Assembly (NCBI RefSeq): GCF_003985145.1
Contig: NZ_ML133523.1
Location: 1 to 64,000, forward strand
Direction of reading: 5' to 3'
Source of the DNA: Rhizobium anhuiense
Lineage (GTDB): Bacteria; Pseudomonadota; Alphaproteobacteria; Rhizobiales; Rhizobiaceae
DNA: 64,000 nucleotides
This document shows positions 58,019-64,000 of the stretch, one piece after another. Under the pieces are notes generated by a model. It had not been told where the DNA came from and did no database searches. It worked only from the letters and a program-made list of their open reading frames with translations. The translations under genes and the position numbers were made by a program. Every line of letters begins with the position of its first letter. Position 1 is the first letter of the stretch.

Positions 58019-58546
58019 ATGGCGGGAGATATCCTGAAGACCGATCGGCTGGTGCTGCGGGAGATCACGCCTGCCGACCTGCCGTTTCTCCACCGCATTT
58101 TCAGCGATGCCGAATCCATGCGTTATTACCCCGGCATCAAGAGTTTCGACGAAACCGCGCTCTGGTTTCAGAGGCTCGCCTTCGACAGTTATGCCAGTCA
58201 CGGTTTCGGCCTCTGGGCGGTGACGGACCGGCAGAGCGGCGCGTTGCTCGGAGATTGCGGCATAACGATGCAGGAAACGTCTGCGGGGCTGGAACCTGAG
58301 ATCGGCTATCATCTGTGGCGCGACCATTGGGGCAAGGGCTATGCGGTCGAGGCAGCCACCGCATGCCGGGACCACGCGCTTGATACCTTTAGTCTTGCGC
58401 GCATCGTCTCCATCGTCAGGCCCGACAACATTCCCTCGCGGCGCGTTGCGGAGCGGGTGCACCGGCGGCGGGAAACATTCGCCAAAACAGGCAGCCCCGA
58501 TGGCGGCATGATGGAATTCTACCTCTACATCACGGACGCGGCGTAG
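58019..58546 (+). CDS. GNAT family N-acetyltransferase (RimJ-like)
   Basis: The 175-residue product begins ILKTDRLVLREITPADLPFLHRIFSDAESMRYY, the start of RimJ/RimL-type acetyltransferases. The acetyl-CoA site is IGYHLWRDHWGKGYAVEAATACRDHAL and the catalytic region is VRPDNIPSRRVAERVHRRR, where the usual AEKLGF is altered (no Leu-Gly-Phe, an extra Arg-rich run). It probably acylates a small amine or a protein N terminus. The usual Glu-Arg-Leu-Gly-Phe segment is the odd part. Confidence 0.88.
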   Translation: MAGDILKTDRLVLREITPADLPFLHRIFSDAESMRYYPGIKSFDETALWFQRLAFDSYASHGFGLWAVTDRQSGALLGDCGITMQETSAGLEPEIGYHLWRDHWGKGYAVEAATACRDHALDTFSLARIVSIVRPDNIPSRRVAERVHRRRETFAKTGSPDGGMMEFYLYITDAA

Positions 58547-58561
58547 AGCGGTACGGACCCA

Positions 58562-59275
58562 TCACTCGTGGTCGGCGGGACAGGGCCAGCTTGTCGGGGC
58601 GGAGAGGCCGGCCGGCAGCTTGGTCGAGGCATCGCCGCAGGCAAGGTCGATCTGCGCCTGTTCGAGCCCGGTTGCGGCCGAGAGGTCGAGACCTTCGATG
58701 CGGGTCAAGAACATGAAGGCGCGTTCGAACATCGCCGGGCCTTCGAGGGCCGCGCCGGAGAGATCGGCGCGGGAGAGATTGGCGAAAGAGAATTTCGTCC
58801 CCGTCAGCACCGCCTTGTCGAAATCGGCGCGGCCGAGTTCGGCCTTTTCGAAGCTTGCGCCGGCAAGCCGGGCGCTGGCGAAATTGGCCCGCTGCAACTC
58901 GGCGCCGGCAAAGGAAGCGCCTTCGGCGATGATATTGGCGAAGCTGGCGCGATAGGCCTCGATCTTGGCGAAGTTGGCGCCTTCGGCATGTGCGCCCTCG
59001 AGCGAGGCGCGCACCAAGGTCGCCTTCTCGAGATTGGCGGATTTGACGTTGGCGCCGGCGAGATCGGTCAGCGAGAAATCGGTGCCGAAGAGATTGGCGC
59101 CTTCGAGATCACTGCCCTGCAGCATCAGGTTCTTCTTGGTGCATTCCTGCCAGTCGAGCTTTGGCGATGCCAGGCTGCCGCAATCGGCGGCGCGTGCTGC
59201 AACCGGCGGAAATGCCAGTAGAATGAGGGCAAGGAGACCGAGCGACGATCTGTGCATTGCCATTGAACTGTTCAC
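58562..59275 (-). CDS. Exported pentapeptide-repeat protein
   Basis: The 237-residue product has a signal peptide (about 1-29, ending ARAA) and then about 25 pentapeptide repeats of the A(D/N)LXX type: LEGANLFGTDFSLTDLAGANVKSANLEKATLVRASLEGAHAEGANFAK and more, forming a right-handed quadrilateral beta-helix. Two cysteines flank the repeats. The predicted product is periplasmic. Function unknown; most pentapeptide proteins act through protein surfaces. Convergent with the GNAT gene before it. Confidence 0.9.
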   Translation of the reverse strand: MNSSMAMHRSSLGLLALILLAFPPVAARAADCGSLASPKLDWQECTKKNLMLQGSDLEGANLFGTDFSLTDLAGANVKSANLEKATLVRASLEGAHAEGANFAKIEAYRASFANIIAEGASFAGAELQRANFASARLAGASFEKAELGRADFDKAVLTGTKFSFANLSRADLSGAALEGPAMFERAFMFLTRIEGLDLSAATGLEQAQIDLACGDASTKLPAGLSAPTSWPCPADHE

Positions 59276-59367
59276 CTCCGTGACATTCTGAAGCCGCCTG
59301 CGGCGAAGCAGGCTTCTTCCACTTTCTTACACAGCTCAGACTACAATAAAAAGATGGCAAGCGCCCT

Positions 59368-59895
59368 TCACAATGGGTTGCCGAACGACTCCAGAGGCAG
59401 GCGAAGCTCCATGCAGGTGAGGTCCAGCCAGCGGCCGAACTTGGTGCCGACCTCGGAAAATCTGCCGGCGATGCGGAAACCGAGCTTTTCGTGCAGCCTG
59501 ATCGAGGCGGTGTTCTCAGCCTCGATGCCGGCGATCATCACATGGATATTGGCGGCCGCGGCACGTGCGATCAGTTCCCGCATCAGGCGCTCGCCGATGC
59601 CGGCACCGCGGCAATCCTTGTCGACATAGACGGAATGCTCCACCGTGTGGCGGTAACCGTCGAAGGCCCGCCAGTCACCATAGGAGGCGTAACCCGCGAC
59701 CTTGCCCGCCATCTCGGCGACGATGACAGGAAAGCCCCGCGCCTTGCGCGCCTTGAACCATTCCAGCCGATTTTCAAGATCGACCAGCGTGTCGTTCCAG
59801 ATCGCCGTCGTGTGCTCGACGGCGTGATTGTAGATATCGCGGATGGCGGAAAGATCGGCTTCGGTGGCGTCGCGGAGGAGGACAGCGTCTGTCAT
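59368..59895 (-). CDS. GNAT acetyltransferase, phosphinothricin acetyltransferase-like
   Basis: From ATG 59895 the product has about 175 residues. VLLRDATEADLSAIRDIYNHAVEHTTAIWNDTLVDLENRLEWFKARKARGFPVIVAE matches the PAT/bar family, with acetyl-CoA site YVDKDCRGAGIGERLMRELIARA and late ASIRLHEKLGFRIAGRFSEVGTKFGRWLDLTCMEL. Such enzymes acetylate phosphinothricin or, more often in soil bacteria, methionine sulfoximine or other amines; substrate not proven. Confidence 0.88.
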   Translation of the reverse strand: MTDAVLLRDATEADLSAIRDIYNHAVEHTTAIWNDTLVDLENRLEWFKARKARGFPVIVAEMAGKVAGYASYGDWRAFDGYRHTVEHSVYVDKDCRGAGIGERLMRELIARAAAANIHVMIAGIEAENTASIRLHEKLGFRIAGRFSEVGTKFGRWLDLTCMELRLPLESFGNPL

Positions 59896-59964
59896 GATGC
59901 TCAGGTTCACATTGTCTGCGAAGGCGGCATACGCCCGACCCAGACAGATGTAAACGGCCGTCGT

Positions 59965-60633
59965 TCAGACACCCGGCGCCGGCAGGCTGAAACAGGTGAA
60001 GACGGCCGAATAATGCACCGCCGCGGCGGTGACGACGAAACCGTGCCAGATGGCGTTCTGGAAGCGCAGCTTCTCCCAGACATGGAAGATGACGCCGAGC
60101 GAATAGATGACGCCGCCGATGACGATCAGCAGCATCGAGGCCGAGGGAATGCGCGCGGCGACAGGCCCGGCCACCAGCACGCCGCTCCAGCCCATGGCGA
60201 GATAAAGCAGGATGGCGAGGCGATCGTAGCGCCCGGGAAAGACGCATTTCAGGATAATGCCGATAGCGGCGAACAGCCAGATCGCGACCAGCATGAACAG
60301 GAGCAGTGGATCGTCGGCGCCGCGTTCGAGGAAGGGCGTGTAGGTGGCGGCGATCAGCAGGAAGATCGCCGAATGGTCGAAGCGGCGCAGGTACCATTTC
60401 GTACGCGAGACCGGCCAGGCGTTGTAGGAAAAGGAAATGGCCAGCGTCAGCACCAGCCCGACGCCATAGATCCAGGCGGCGGCGAGCGCGCCGTAGGAGC
60501 TCCAGACCGTGGCGTAGAAAATCAGGACGGTGGCGCCGATCAGCGCCAGCACGAGACCGACGCCGTGGACGATACCGTCGGCGATCAGTTCATATCTGTC
60601 GTAAGCCCAGCGAATGCCGTTGAACTCGGCCAT
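59965..60633 (-). CDS. Hemolysin III / TrhA (PAQR) family membrane protein
   Basis: The product has 222 residues from ATG 60633. Seven membrane helices carry the PAQR-type motifs: ELIADGIVHGVGLVLALIGA, FDHSAIFLLIAATYTPF and GRYDRLAILLYLAMGWSGV, with IWHGFVVTAAAVHYSAVF near the end. His and Asp residues (Asp/His of FDHSAIF and WHGFVV) form the metal site of the family. TrhA members affect membrane fluidity homeostasis. It lies 187 bases downstream of the universal stress gene on the same strand. Confidence 0.92.
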   Translation of the reverse strand: MAEFNGIRWAYDRYELIADGIVHGVGLVLALIGATVLIFYATVWSSYGALAAAWIYGVGLVLTLAISFSYNAWPVSRTKWYLRRFDHSAIFLLIAATYTPFLERGADDPLLLFMLVAIWLFAAIGIILKCVFPGRYDRLAILLYLAMGWSGVLVAGPVAARIPSASMLLIVIGGVIYSLGVIFHVWEKLRFQNAIWHGFVVTAAAVHYSAVFTCFSLPAPGV

Positions 60634-60819
60634 GCACGCCAATCCGTTTCATACCCCGGTTGCAATCGTCGCATCGAACGGGTGGAGGCGCAACTGCGGC
60701 AAAGCGCACCGGCGGTAAATCTTCGTGACAGCCAGGCAGGCAGTCTGCGCTGCCTTTGATGGTACGCGGACAAGGACTGCGGCCGACGCACGACACGCCG
60801 AACAGGCAGTGGCCCAGGA

Positions 60820-61239
60820 TCAAATCTTCTGCCGGTCGACCAGCACCGAGCATTTGGCATGGCGCACGACCCGATCGGCAGTGGCGCCGATGAAGTAGTT
60901 GGAAAAGTCCGGAACGTGCGAGGCGACGATGATGAGATCGGCGCCGTGGCTTTCGGCGGTCGAGATGATGGCTTTGGCAGGTGGACCGTTGCGGATCTCG
61001 ACGGTTGCCGTGACGCCGCTGGTCGCGAGCAGCGCTTGCAGCTTGTCGCGGCTGTCCTGCATGGCGTCCTCGACCATATTGGCCGGCAGTTCGATCGCGA
61101 CATAGCTCGGCACATCTTCGATGACGTTGAGCGCGATGATCTCGCCGCCGTCATCGAGCAAGGACGCGGCCTTGCGGAGGATCTTTTCTCCCTTTTCGAT
61201 ACCGCCGAGCGCGATCGCTACGATGATCTTCCTGTACAT
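60820..61239 (-). CDS. Universal stress protein (UspA family)
   Basis: The product has 139 residues from ATG 61239 with GGAGGG upstream. USP fold: MYRKIIVAIALGGIEKGEKILRKAASLLDDGGEIIALNVIEDVP, and HGADLIIVASHVPDFSNYFIGATADRVVRHAKCSVLVDR at the end. The first glycines of the ATP-binding motif are replaced by SHVPDF, so nucleotide binding may be weak. A perfect FNR/FixK box lies 56-69 bases upstream, pointing to induction under low oxygen, as for stress proteins in microaerobic rhizobia. Confidence 0.93.
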   Translation of the reverse strand: MYRKIIVAIALGGIEKGEKILRKAASLLDDGGEIIALNVIEDVPSYVAIELPANMVEDAMQDSRDKLQALLATSGVTATVEIRNGPPAKAIISTAESHGADLIIVASHVPDFSNYFIGATADRVVRHAKCSVLVDRQKI

Positions 61240-61294
61240 GGCTTCCCTCCATGACTGAGATATATAAGCTTCCTCTAAAGAAGATATGAGCGCA

Positions 61295-61308
61295 TTGATC
61301 GCAATCAA
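61295..61308. promoter_or_regulatory. FNR/FixK/FnrN anaerobox upstream of the universal stress gene
   Basis: TTGATCGCAATCAA matches the consensus TTGAT-N4-ATCAA exactly. Its centre is about 62 bases upstream of the start codon, a normal distance for a class II activator site. Confidence 0.8.
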
Positions 61309-61427
61309 GTGGGCGCAAGCCATCGTCAACATCTGTTCAACGCTTCATCGTCAAAAACGGGTCTTCTGTGAACAATCGGAATGCGCCATATAGGGGTCAA
61401 GTACGGCAGCCAGGGAGATAAAGACGA

Positions 61428-62390
61428 ATGAACCGGCGAAACTTCCTTGAGCTTGCCACGGGCGGCGTGTTTGCCGCCACAGCCGGTACGCCTTCCCTTT
61501 CACGGGCCAATTCTCCAGGAGAGCCATCCATGACGAGCGAAACTTCCTATGCGCTGACGCGGCCTGCCTATATCGATCAGTCGCATCTCGTCGTGACCGA
61601 CCTCGGCCTGGTGTCCGGCTTCTATCAATCGATGCTCGGCCTGAAGGTGATCGAGAAGACGGCGAGCGGCGAAGTGCTGGGTGTCGGCGATCTGCCGTTG
61701 CTGACGCTGACCACGGCAAAAGATGCTGCGATCGCGCCCCGCAATGCCGCCGGCCTTTTCCACACCGCCTTCCTGGTGCCGAACCGGGTCGAACTCGCAC
61801 GCTGGCTGCGCCATGCGGCACACAATAATGTCGTGCTCGACGGCGCCTCGGATCATCTCGTCAGCGAGGCGATCTATCTGTCCGATCCCGAAGGCAATGG
61901 CATCGAGATCTATGCCGACCGGCCGCACGAACAATGGAAGTTCCACCAGGATGGCATGGTGGAGATGGCGACGCTGCGCCTCGACCTCCAGGCGCTCTAC
62001 AACAGTGCGCCTGATGAGCGCTGGGATGGCATGGCTGCGGGGACGGCGATCGGCCACCTGCATCTGCAGGTCGGCGACATCCCGCAGGCCGACGCCTTCT
62101 ACCACGACGTTCTCGGCCTCAAGCTGATGGCGCGTTATCCCGGCGCGAGCTTCTTTGCGACCGGCGGCTACCATCACCATCTCGCCGCCAATATCTGGAA
62201 CAGCCGCGGTGCCACTGCGCGCGCCGGCAACATGACCGGGCTTTCGGACTACAAGGTCCGCTTCAATGACAAGGCGACGCTGGATGCGGCAGTCTCCAAG
62301 CTCGATGCACTGGAGATCAAGAGCGAGAAGCGCGACGGCGGCGTATTCCTCAAGGATCCCTGGGGCATCGGCCTGACGCTTTCGGCATAA
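61428..62390 (+). CDS. VOC family protein (CatE-like catechol dioxygenase fold) with a Tat-like leader
   Basis: The 320-residue product begins MNRRNFLELATGGVFAATAG, which contains the Tat pattern RRxFL followed by a hydrophobic stretch and a likely cleavage point near SRA. The rest holds two VOC modules: IDQSHLVVTDLGLVSGFYQSMLGLKVIEKTA and AIGHLHLQVGDIPQADAFYHDVLGLKLMARYPG, with metal ligands His52, His-rich GGYHHHLAANIW and Glu. AGGGAGA precedes 61428. A second ATG at 61530 has AGGAGAG and would give a cytoplasmic form. Substrate unknown. Confidence 0.87.
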   Translation: MNRRNFLELATGGVFAATAGTPSLSRANSPGEPSMTSETSYALTRPAYIDQSHLVVTDLGLVSGFYQSMLGLKVIEKTASGEVLGVGDLPLLTLTTAKDAAIAPRNAAGLFHTAFLVPNRVELARWLRHAAHNNVVLDGASDHLVSEAIYLSDPEGNGIEIYADRPHEQWKFHQDGMVEMATLRLDLQALYNSAPDERWDGMAAGTAIGHLHLQVGDIPQADAFYHDVLGLKLMARYPGASFFATGGYHHHLAANIWNSRGATARAGNMTGLSDYKVRFNDKATLDAAVSKLDALEIKSEKRDGGVFLKDPWGIGLTLSA

Positions 62391-62542
62391 TTTCCAGGTC
62401 GCGTCGGGTCAGCCATAACGGTTGAAGAGGCTTGCGCCATGGAGCAATGCCGTCGACTCAAAGACATGCGGCATGCAGCGTATCGGATGGTCAGTCCCGT
62501 CACGGAACCGGAACCCTGTCAGCGCGTTTCCGTGAGGAAGCA

Positions 62543-63736
62543 ATGGGGCTTCGGGGACCTCACCGCATGGGCATCGCCAATGGCATCCGCAAACAAGCAA
62601 AGAAGATCGCAATCGGCGAACGCCACACCAGCGCCTGGGCACAGTCGCTGAAGGAAGCCGCGGAAGAACTGCCGCCGCCGCCGCCGCTGCACCGTCTGGA
62701 AAAGGACGGGCTCGATGTCACCATGGCCTGGGCGATCATCGGCATCTTCGGCATTCTCTTCCTTGCCGCCGTCTACCTGATGTCGCTCATCCTCATTCCG
62801 ATCACGCTCGCCGTCGTCGTCGGCATGATCCTCGGCATGGCGGCGGAAAAGCTCAGCAAGATGGGCGTGCCGCGGCTTGCCAACGCCTTCATGCTGTCGA
62901 GCGGCGTGGCGCTGGTGATCTTCCTGCTTATCAACTCGCTCGCCGACCCGCTGATGACGTTTGCCAATGAAGGCCCGGCCTTCGCCGAGCGAACCATCAA
63001 CCGCGTCATGCCTTATCTCGAGCGCATCAGATGGCTGCATATTACGCCAGCGACATTCGAAAGCGGGTCGATGTCGATCGGTGCACTGCTCGAAAACACT
63101 GGCAACGTGCTGCATGTGGTGACGAGCAGCCTGACGCCGGCGCTGGTGCAGGGGATGATATTCTTTGCGGCGCTGCTGTTCTTCCTCGCTGGTCGGGTCA
63201 ACCTACGCAAAACGATCATCATGACCTTCCGCACCCGCACGCAACGGCTGGCAGCCATCCGCGTCATCAACGCTGTCGAGCAGGTGCTCGGCTTCTATTT
63301 CGCGACGGCCTCGCTGATCTATGTCGGGCTCGGCGTCGTCATGACCGTTATCGCCTATGCCGGCGGGCTGTCTGCCCCGGTGCTCTGGGGCTTCTTCGCC
63401 TTCCTCTCGAGCTTCATCCCTTACCTTGGCATCACGCTGATGACGCTTGCCGTCGCGGTCGCCGGCATCCTCACCCATGATGGCTTTCTCATCGGCCTGA
63501 TGCCGGCCGCGGCCTTCTTCACGGTGCATCTCCTCATGGAGAACCTGATCTTTCCCGCAGTGATGGGGCGGCGGTTGGAAATCAATCCCTTCGTCGTTTT
63601 TCTCGCCATCCTGTTCTGGACATGGATGTGGGGTGCCGTCGGCGCCATGCTGGCGCTGCCGCTGTCGCTGATCGTCATGACTGTTATCGACGAACTGCTG
63701 ATCGAGGAAAAACCGCAGCCGCAATTGCCGAAATGA
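62543..63736 (+). CDS. AI-2E family transporter (PerM/YdiK-like)
   Basis: The product has about 397 residues from ATG 62543, which follows GAGGAAG. After a polar, proline-rich N terminus come about eight membrane helices; the AI-2E family motif VLWGFFAFLSSFIPYLGITLMTLAVAVAGIL and LMENLIFPAVMGRRLEINPFVVFLAILFWTWMWGAVGAMLALPLSLIVMTVIDE are clear. These proteins export small molecules or ions (autoinducer 2 in E. coli TqsA, Na+/H+ in some members). Transport function here is not proven. It is followed by an oxidoreductase gene 19 bases away, perhaps coupled. Confidence 0.92.
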   Translation: MGLRGPHRMGIANGIRKQAKKIAIGERHTSAWAQSLKEAAEELPPPPPLHRLEKDGLDVTMAWAIIGIFGILFLAAVYLMSLILIPITLAVVVGMILGMAAEKLSKMGVPRLANAFMLSSGVALVIFLLINSLADPLMTFANEGPAFAERTINRVMPYLERIRWLHITPATFESGSMSIGALLENTGNVLHVVTSSLTPALVQGMIFFAALLFFLAGRVNLRKTIIMTFRTRTQRLAAIRVINAVEQVLGFYFATASLIYVGLGVVMTVIAYAGGLSAPVLWGFFAFLSSFIPYLGITLMTLAVAVAGILTHDGFLIGLMPAAAFFTVHLLMENLIFPAVMGRRLEINPFVVFLAILFWTWMWGAVGAMLALPLSLIVMTVIDELLIEEKPQPQLPK

Positions 63737-63754
63737 TCAACCGGGGGGACGTTC

Positions 63755-64000
63755 GTGGCAGCTGATCTCGATCTTGCCGAATCCGATCACGACCAGATGG
63801 TCAGCGGCCGTTCTCTCTGGGGGAAAAGCGGCATACGACCGGAATGGCGGCCGATCGCGCAGAGCTTTTCCACCGACGTCGCGGTGATCGGCGGCGGCAT
63901 CACCGGCGCATTGGTTGCCGAACATCTGACGGCGCGCGGTTTTTCCGTTGTTGTCATCGACCGGGAGCAGCCCGGTTTCGGCAGCACCGCGGCGAGCACG
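63755..64000 (+). CDS. FAD-dependent oxidoreductase (DAO type), 5' part only
   Basis: It starts at GTG 63755 after GGGGGG, 19 bases beyond the AI-2E transporter gene. The 82 residues visible include an FAD-binding Rossmann start VIGGGITGALVAEHLTARGFSVVVIDRE and the usual following GSTAAST, in which DAO enzymes bind the flavin. An N-terminal extension with MVSGRSLWGKSGIRPEW resembles glycine or amino acid oxidases of this family. The rest lies past the window, so the exact enzyme is open. Confidence 0.85.
   Translation, partial: MAADLDLAESDHDQMVSGRSLWGKSGIRPEWRPIAQSFSTDVAVIGGGITGALVAEHLTARGFSVVVIDREQPGFGSTAAST

Overview
The window looks like chromosomal DNA of a fast-growing Rhizobium (R. leguminosarum / R. 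etli type). Coding sequence is GC-rich with alphaproteobacterial codon use. It carries gene sets typical of rhizobia: the cytochrome c maturation genes ccmI-ccmE (cycHJ) beside the FeuN-FeuP-FeuQ signalling cluster, a MucR/RosR zinc-finger regulator near sufE and a DivJ-like kinase, an ExoD-family membrane protein and a Pha/Mrp antiporter operon. No tRNA, rRNA, CRISPR array, transposase, integrase or phage module was seen. Assignments rest on reading translated motifs; no database search was possible.

Layout. 1-4.6 kb (minus strand): ccmE (cut by the window edge), ccmI, a lipoprotein, then feuQ, feuP and feuN. 5-12.3 kb: an MFS transporter, a Dabb protein, a GH19 chitinase/lysozyme-like enzyme, a DUF1348-TetR pair with a perfect palindromic operator, a GST plus FMN-binding-fold pair facing a LysR regulator, and a DUF983 protein. 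12.6-17.4 kb: a MocR regulator, an SDR facing an AraC regulator, and an HtrA-like protein that has lost its catalytic triad. 17.5-21.7 kb: a LacI regulator facing a sugar operon of two TIM-barrel isomerase/epimerase proteins and a Gfo/Idh/MocA dehydrogenase. 21.7-25.8 kb: two small hypothetical proteins, a CIRCE-controlled groES-groEL pair, and a coupled operon of three small hypothetical proteins. 26-33.2 kb: a VOC protein, an orphan ectoine-synthase homologue with a LysR neighbour, a second LysR facing an MFS efflux pump, several small proteins, and a fatty acid desaturase coupled to a 38-residue membrane peptide. 33.3-37.6 kb: an SDR facing TetR, ExoD, TerC with a long structured leader, and a UPF0260 protein. 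37.8-46.4 kb: a class A penicillin-binding protein, DUF1214/DUF1254, DUF2336, DUF1491, a soluble chemoreceptor-like protein and a peptidoglycan-binding membrane protein. 46.4-50.6 kb: DivJ-like kinase, DUF5330, an intergenic repeat, sufE and mucR. 51-57 kb: a seven-gene mrpABCDEFG operon. 57-64 kb: msrB, two GNATs, a pentapeptide-repeat protein, a TrhA/hemolysin-III protein, a universal stress protein behind an FNR/FixK box, a VOC protein with a Tat-like leader, an AI-2E-family transporter and the start of an FAD oxidoreductase.

Themes. Much of the window serves the cell envelope and stress: osmotic and cyclic-glucan signalling (FeuNPQ), Na+/pH homeostasis (Mrp), peptidoglycan synthesis and binding, lipid desaturation, chaperonins, methionine sulfoxide repair and low-oxygen response. 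The less understood elements are the translationally coupled micro-proteins, the pseudoprotease, the orphan EctC, the chemoreceptor with its sensor at the C terminus, the TerC leader and several perfect palindromic operators.
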